From SAR202 cluster bacterium bin87 (GTDB taxonomy: Bacteria; Chloroflexota; Dehalococcoidia; Lucifugimonadales; UBA3495), in assembly GCA_002238825.1 (NCBI GenBank), contig MPNC01000004.1, positions 193,241-257,240 of the forward strand: a stretch of DNA of 64,000 nucleotides, given 5' to 3'. The notes beneath the pieces are model-generated. The model saw nothing but the letters and a program-made list of their open reading frames with translations. It had not been told where the DNA came from and ran no database searches. Positions 59,802 through 64,000 of this stretch are shown piece after piece; within the stretch, counting starts at the first letter, position 1; every line of letters begins with the position of its first letter. Both the position numbers and the translations under genes were made by a program.

Positions 59802-59907
59802 GCAACGCGCCTCACCGTGCGTTCCGGTTGCCCCTGCCCAGCCCCGTTGCTACACTGGCCGCGCATTCAATAACCACCGAAACCACCCGACCCTCCCGGA
59901 GGAAAAC

Positions 59908-60525
59908 ATGATTTACGAAGTCCGCACCTACGACCTCAAGCCCGGCGCCGTCGCCCAGGCCGAGGAAGCCTTCGCCGAGGCGCTGCCCCATCGGGAGAAG
60001 TACTCCCCCATCGCCGCCTTCTGGCACACCGAGATCGGCCCGCTGAACCAGATCATCCACGTCTGGGGCTACGAAAGCGTCGAAGAGCGCAACCAAATCC
60101 GCGCCGAGGCCGGCAAGGACCCCAACTGGCCGCCGAAGATCACCCCCGGCAACATCCTCAACATGAACGCCGAGATCTGGAACCCCGCGCCCTTCATGCG
60201 CCCCATGGGCGGCGACCAGGCCCTGGGCAACATCTACGAGATGCGCGTCTACACCTACGAGAACGGTTCCATGCCGGAACTGCTGCGCCGCTGGGAAGAA
60301 TCCCTGCCCTACCGCGAGGAGTTCTCCCCGCTGGCCGCCGGCATGTTCACCGAGTTCGGCGACCTGAATAAGTGGATGCACGTCTGGCCCTACCAGGACC
60401 TAAACCACCGCGCCGAGGTCCGCGCCGAGGCCAGCAAGATTCCCCAGTGGCCTTCCGGCGCCCCCGGCCGCGTCAAGCAGGAGACCAAGATCATGGTCCC
60501 CGCCAGCTTCTCGCCGATGCACTGA
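59908..60525 (+). CDS. NIPSNAP family protein, two domains
   Basis: A 205-residue protein with two NIPSNAP-type ferredoxin-like domains. IYEVRTYDLKPGAVAQAEEA at the start and IYEMRVYTYENGSMPELLRR at about residue 111 begin each, and LNQIIHVWGY and LNKWMHVWPY are the matching second strands. The family is widespread; its molecular role is not settled. CGGAGG precedes the ATG. Confidence 0.88.
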   Translation: MIYEVRTYDLKPGAVAQAEEAFAEALPHREKYSPIAAFWHTEIGPLNQIIHVWGYESVEERNQIRAEAGKDPNWPPKITPGNILNMNAEIWNPAPFMRPMGGDQALGNIYEMRVYTYENGSMPELLRRWEESLPYREEFSPLAAGMFTEFGDLNKWMHVWPYQDLNHRAEVRAEASKIPQWPSGAPGRVKQETKIMVPASFSPMH

Positions 60526-60535
60526 CGGCAACCTT

Positions 60536-60562
60536 GCAGGGGCGAATATCATTCGCCCCTGC
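60536..60562. repeat. Family B palindrome, copy 7
   Basis: GCAGGGGCGAATATCATTCG then CCCCTGC: a variant with GCAG/CTGC ends, both arms changed together. It lies 11 bases after the NIPSNAP stop. The paired change argues that the stem is conserved. Confidence 0.8.
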
Positions 60563-60650
60563 AACTGGGCCAGCCTTTTGCCCCCTCCGGCGTCGTGCGA
60601 CGTCCGCTTCCCATCGCTGTACCGCGCCAACCAGCGAGTATCAACCCTAT

Positions 60651-61046
60651 ATGGTCACCACCGACCGCGTATCCGCCATCTTCGCCGACGCCCGCGCCGT
60701 CCACGCCGACGCGCTGCGGCTGCTTGAGGCCGGCGACATCCGTGACGCCGCTGAGAAGGCATGGTGCGCCACTAAGCGGGCCACCGATGCGCTGATCCTG
60801 GCCCGTACTGGGTCTGAGCCGGAAATATCCTCAGATACCTCCAGGGGCCTGGCGGCGCTGGCCACAGAAGATCAATCTTTCCGTGCCCTACGCAGACGTT
60901 TCCACTCCCGACAGAGCGCGCTTCACGGCGACTGCTTTTACTTGGGAATCTGCGAGCCCCTTGACGAAGTGGAGCGGCGCATCCGCCAGACCGCTGACTA
61001 CATCAACGACGCCGCACGGCTGGCCGGATACTCTGGCGCCGCCTGA
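60651..61046 (+). CDS. Small helical protein, HEPN/PaREP1-like (single)
   Basis: A 131-residue helical protein. IRDAAEKAWCATKRATDALI near residue 25 and SALHGDCFYLGI near 90 share the A.KAW.AT and LH...FY motifs of the other small helical proteins. It is on the plus strand, 34 bases before the FAH gene. No partner gene is adjacent. The start has no strong ribosome site. Function unknown. Confidence 0.65.
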   Translation: MVTTDRVSAIFADARAVHADALRLLEAGDIRDAAEKAWCATKRATDALILARTGSEPEISSDTSRGLAALATEDQSFRALRRRFHSRQSALHGDCFYLGICEPLDEVERRIRQTADYINDAARLAGYSGAA

Positions 61047-61079
61047 ACAACGAGACCCACCGGAAGAGGAACCACGACC

Positions 61080-62096
61080 ATGAAACTCCTGACCTACGAC
61101 AACGGCACCGGTCCCCGCTGCGGCGTCCTCCAGGATGACGCGATCGTGGACGTGGCCGCCCTGATCGGCTCCGATCGTCCACTGGCCGACGTCCGCGCCC
61201 TGTTGGACACCGGCGACGGCGCAGTCGACCGCGTGGGCGACGCCCTTGCCGGAAGCGTGGCCGCGCCCACCGTGGCCCTGGCCGACGTGCGCCTGCGCGC
61301 CCCGATCCTCCAACCGCCCACGGTGCGCGACTACATCGTCTACGAGGAGCACGCCACGTCCCAGGGCACCCGCCAGATCGACCCGGTCTGGTACCGCATG
61401 CCCGTGTTCTACTTCTCCAACCCACTGGTCATCTACGGGCCGGACGAGGATGTGCCCTATCCCGCGGCCTCTGAACAATTGGACTACGAATTGGAAATCG
61501 GCTGCATCGTGGGCCAGTCGGGAACCAACGTCGCCGCTTCCGAGGCCCTGCAATATATCGCCGGTTTCTGCATCTTCAACGACTGGAGCGCCCGCGACCT
61601 GCAGTTCGACGAGATGACCTTCGGCCTCGGACCCGCCAAGGGCAAGGACTCTGCGTCGTCCATCGGCCCGTGGATCGTGACCACAGACGAGATGATGCCC
61701 CACATCAGGGACGGCCGGCTGGACCTCAAGGCCCACGTCAGGGTCAACGGCAACGACTGGCTCCGCGACAGCGAGACCGTCAACGCCTGGTACAGCTGGG
61801 GCGAGATCATCGAGCGCGCGGCCAAGGACAGCCGCATCGCTCCCGGCGACGTCATCGGCAGCGGCACCGTGGGCGGCGGCTCCGTCCGCGAGTCCATCCG
61901 CAAGGGCTACGAGACCTCCCGCTGGCTGGAACCGGGCGACACCGTGGAACTGGAAGTCGAAAACATCGGCGTCCTCCGCAACACTCTCGCTCCCAAGGTC
62001 GGCGCCGACCCCAACTACCCCTACCTGCCCAACAGCCCGACGGCCACGCCCGAACGCGGCACCGCCAGCGACTACCGCTACGAGCGCACGCGCTGA
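61080..62096 (+). CDS. Fumarylacetoacetate hydrolase family protein
   Basis: A 338-residue protein. DYELEIGCIVGQSGTNV (metal Glu residues, near residue 137), FCIFNDWSARDLQ near 162, GPAKGKDSASSIGPW near 183 and IGSGTVGGGSV near 260 are the FAH signatures. These enzymes cleave C-C bonds of acylpyruvates or decarboxylate them in aromatic breakdown. AGAGGAAC precedes the ATG; a strong terminator follows. Confidence 0.9.
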   Translation: MKLLTYDNGTGPRCGVLQDDAIVDVAALIGSDRPLADVRALLDTGDGAVDRVGDALAGSVAAPTVALADVRLRAPILQPPTVRDYIVYEEHATSQGTRQIDPVWYRMPVFYFSNPLVIYGPDEDVPYPAASEQLDYELEIGCIVGQSGTNVAASEALQYIAGFCIFNDWSARDLQFDEMTFGLGPAKGKDSASSIGPWIVTTDEMMPHIRDGRLDLKAHVRVNGNDWLRDSETVNAWYSWGEIIERAAKDSRIAPGDVIGSGTVGGGSVRESIRKGYETSRWLEPGDTVELEVENIGVLRNTLAPKVGADPNYPYLPNSPTATPERGTASDYRYERTR

Positions 62097-62114
62097 CGCC
62101 TAACCGCATCAAAC

Positions 62115-62153
62115 AACACGAGGGGCAACCAGTCCGGTTGCCCCTCGTGTTTT
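62115..62153. terminator. Strong intrinsic terminator between convergent genes
   Basis: AACACGAGGGGCAACC, a five-base loop AGTCC, then GGTTGCCCCTCGTGTT and TT: a perfect 16-bp stem. It serves the FAH gene and probably the nitroreductase from the other side. Confidence 0.85.
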
Positions 62154-62172
62154 GCAGTTGCTGGGGACTTAC

Positions 62173-62799
62173 CTAATCCGGCGGCGCGCCCCACCGGTCA
62201 TAGCTGCACACCTCGTTCAGCGGCAGCCGCGTCACCGGCCCGAAGTTGCCCCGCGGGTAGCCGAAGGGCATGCAGTACACCACCTGCGCGGTGTCCGGTA
62301 TGCCGAACAGTTCGTGGACCCGCTCTTCCACCACCGCATGCAGCGTGGCGATGGTGCCGCCGATGCCGAAGGCCCGCGCCGCCAGCAGCATGTTCTGCGC
62401 CGCCGGTATCACCGAGCCGGCCGCCTGCGCCCCCTTGGAGGTGGCGCACACCAGCACCATCACCGGCGCGTTGCCGATCTCGTTGGCCAGCCGCATCGCC
62501 GAGCGCATCGAGTTGCGCCCCGGCGGTATGTCCTGCGGCCCCATGATGCCAGCGTCAGCCCGCTTGGCCCACCATGCCTCGTGGTACAGGTCACCCAGCT
62601 TGCGCCGCGTTTCCTCCTCCTGAACCACGATGAAGTGCCACTGCTGGTTGTTGCCCCCGTTGGGCGCGCGGATGGCGGCTTCCATGATGTCCTGCATCAC
62701 GTCGGCCGGTATGGGGTCCGTCCTGAACCGGCGGATGGCCCGCTGGGAGAACATCGCTTCGCCCAGGGGAATGACATTCAAACGATCGGCGGTGGTCAC
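62173..62799 (-). CDS. Nitroreductase family protein (second paralogue)
   Basis: A 208-residue FMN nitroreductase. FSQRAIRRFRTDPIPADVMQ near residue 16, AAIRAPNGGNNQQWHFIVVQ near 38, AAQNMLLAARAFGIGGTIAT and the end YCMPFGYPRGNFGPVTRLPL are shared in layout with the protein at 15487. Start is GTG at 62799 with GGAGG upstream; an ATG further out has none. Confidence 0.85.
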   Translation of the reverse strand: MTTADRLNVIPLGEAMFSQRAIRRFRTDPIPADVMQDIMEAAIRAPNGGNNQQWHFIVVQEEETRRKLGDLYHEAWWAKRADAGIMGPQDIPPGRNSMRSAMRLANEIGNAPVMVLVCATSKGAQAAGSVIPAAQNMLLAARAFGIGGTIATLHAVVEERVHELFGIPDTAQVVYCMPFGYPRGNFGPVTRLPLNEVCSYDRWGAPPD

Positions 62800-62861
62800 G
62801 TTGCTACCTCCAGGTTTTGTACAGTGCGCCGATGTTACCACAAGGGTGCCCTGCGGATTGC

Positions 62862-62867
62862 TATAAT
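62862..62867 (+). promoter_or_regulatory. Extended -10 promoter of the PLP enzyme
   Basis: TTGCTATAAT, 68 bases before the ATG at 62936. No -35 hexamer is visible at the usual distance. Confidence 0.55.
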
Positions 62868-62935
62868 CCTTGCGCTTGGCTACCGCAAGCGCAGCTCACC
62901 ATCCCAATCAGCCTGCCACCCATCAGGAGTGCGCC

Positions 62936-64000
62936 ATGAACCAGCAGAATATCTCGAACGCGGAACAGGCATACCGCAACCTGGGCGTCACTCCCATCAT
63001 CAACGCCAGCGGATCGGTCACCCGCCTGGGCGGCTCGCGCACCCGCCCCGAGGTCCTCGAGCAGATGGCCGGCACCGCCCGCGTCATGGTCAACATCGAC
63101 GAGCTGAACCGCAAGGCCGGCGAGGAGATCGCCCGCCTGGTCGGGTCTGAGGCGGCCATGGTCAGCAGCGGCGCCGCCGGCGGACTGCTGCTCCAGGCTG
63201 CGGCGTGCATCGCTGGCAACGACCCCGTCAAGATGCAGCGTCTACCTGAGACCGAAGGCATGAAGAACGAGATCATCATGCAGACGACGCACCGCTTCCC
63301 CTACGACCACGCCTACCGCGCCGCCGGCGCCAAGATCGTCGAGATCGGCAACTACCTGTTCAACCATCCGTGGGAACTGGAGGGCGCAATCAACGAGCGC
63401 ACTGCCGCCGTGGCCTACCTGTGCGCCCCCTTCACCAGCAAGCGGGTGATGCCGCTGGCCCAGGTCTGCGAGATCGCCCACGCCCACGACGTGCCCGTCA
63501 TCGTTGACGCCGCGTCCATGCTACCGCCTCGGGCCAACCTCCAGCGCTACCTGCGGGACGGCGCCGACATGGTGATCTTCAGCGGCGGCAAGGGAGTGCG
63601 CGGCCCCCAGGGCACCGGCATCCTCTGCGGCCGCGCCGACCTCATCGACGCCGCCCTGGCCAACGCCAGCCCGGCCCAGTTCATCGGCCGCTCGGCCAAG
63701 GTCGCCAAGGAGGAGATCGTCGGCCTGGTCACCGCCCTGTCCATGTTTGTCGACGAGGACGAGGAGGCCGAAATGGCGTGGTACCGCAGCATGGCCCAGC
63801 GCGTGGTGGACAGCCTCATCGAGGTGCCCGGCCTCAACATCTCCCTGGAGCACGACGGCGTCGACTACCTGCTGCCCAACGCCGTGCTGCGCCTGGGCGG
63901 GGACTGGTCCGGTCCGTCGGCGCAGCAGGTCGCCGCCGCCCTGCAGCAGGGCGACCCGCCCATCTACCTGCAGCAGTTGAGGGCGCCCGACGAGTTGATG
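62936..64000 (+). CDS. PLP-dependent enzyme, SelA/D-glucosaminate ammonia-lyase-like (partial)
   Basis: The frame runs off the right edge; 355 codons are visible. INASGSVTRLGGSRT near residue 20, GSEAAMVSSGAAGGLLLQAA near 64, PVIVDAASMLPP near 187 and the PLP Lys in FSGGKGVRGPQGTG near 215 match the group of fold-type I enzymes including selenocysteine synthase SelA and related ammonia-lyases. The selenocysteine pathway is not otherwise seen in the window, so a lyase of a hydroxy- or amino acid is more likely. CAGGAG precedes the ATG. Confidence 0.82.
   Translation, partial: MNQQNISNAEQAYRNLGVTPIINASGSVTRLGGSRTRPEVLEQMAGTARVMVNIDELNRKAGEEIARLVGSEAAMVSSGAAGGLLLQAAACIAGNDPVKMQRLPETEGMKNEIIMQTTHRFPYDHAYRAAGAKIVEIGNYLFNHPWELEGAINERTAAVAYLCAPFTSKRVMPLAQVCEIAHAHDVPVIVDAASMLPPRANLQRYLRDGADMVIFSGGKGVRGPQGTGILCGRADLIDAALANASPAQFIGRSAKVAKEEIVGLVTALSMFVDEDEEAEMAWYRSMAQRVVDSLIEVPGLNISLEHDGVDYLLPNAVLRLGGDWSGPSAQQVAAALQQGDPPIYLQQLRAPDELM

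Noticed and set aside
1-64000. tRNA or rRNA genes, insertion sequences with transposases, prophage
   Set aside because: No T-loop/acceptor patterns, rRNA cores, transposase or phage structural genes were recognised.

Overview
The window is high-GC bacterial chromosomal DNA with about 70 protein genes, short spacers, and no rRNA, tRNA, CRISPR array or transposase gene that I can see. The gene content points to a free-living or host-associated Chloroflexota lineage of the SAR202/Dehalococcoidia type. It includes F420/flavin-dependent LLM monooxygenases, GMC oxidoreductases, a lone MetE catalytic core, NIPSNAP, DinB, Uma2 and DUF1015 proteins, many MFS carriers, and several families of palindromic intergenic repeats. 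That placement is an inference from gene content; no ribosomal marker is present.

Layout. 0-8.6 kb: a two-repeat protein of unknown function, a DinB protein, a membrane protein, a pair of small helical proteins, two tandem MFS carriers, a membrane-anchored protein and an asparaginase-fold protein, all on the minus strand. 8.7-10.2 kb: a lower-GC Schlafen/AlbA_2-type regulator. 10.4-18.3 kb: cyclophilin, an MFS carrier, an alpha/beta hydrolase, a small toxin/antitoxin-like pair, enoyl-CoA hydratase, nitroreductase, MetE-like protein and dCTP deaminase. 18.3-23.7 kb: a minus-strand run DUF1501, NHL, DUF1800, GMC. 23.9-33.4 kb: hicBA, SGNH hydrolase, a molybdate ABC transporter (modA-modB-modC) split by a lower-GC CoiA-like gene, a UDG-like orphan, a HAD phosphatase and the SCO1664/DUF3090 pair. 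33.4-34.8 kb: a gene-free stretch ending in a perfect 34-base palindrome. 34.8-44.1 kb: gcvT-gcvH, a PPOX protein, site-2 protease, MBL hydrolase, apt, Uma2, and a housekeeping run mnmA-rnhB-yraN. 44.2-64 kb: LLM monooxygenases, a 573-residue secreted protein built from about 48 Asp-x-Asp-Gly units next to an aminotransferase-independent kinase-like gene, DUF1015, Uma2, PLP aminotransferase, a second GMC oxidoreductase, amidase, VOC, further small helical proteins, NIPSNAP, FAH hydrolase, nitroreductase and a PLP enzyme that runs off the right edge.

How the genes work together. Much of the content looks like uptake (MFS, Mod) and oxidative or hydrolytic breakdown of diverse small organics (GMC, LLM, nitroreductases, FAH, amidase, alpha/beta and SGNH hydrolases, enoyl-CoA hydratase), mixed with housekeeping genes (mnmA, rnhB, apt, gcvTH, dcd, ppi) and small toxin-antitoxin-like modules.

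Whole-window signals. (1) The plus strand is G-rich up to about 36.4 kb and C-rich from about 36.9 kb, whichever strand the genes are on; this is the pattern expected at a replication terminus. (2) Four families of palindromic repeats lie between genes, two of them enclosed by a shared outer inverted repeat. (3) Several genes carry an extended -10 promoter TTGCTATAAT with no recognisable -35. The best candidates for undescribed biology are the DxDG-repeat protein, the overlapping pairs of small helical proteins, and the nested repeat family.
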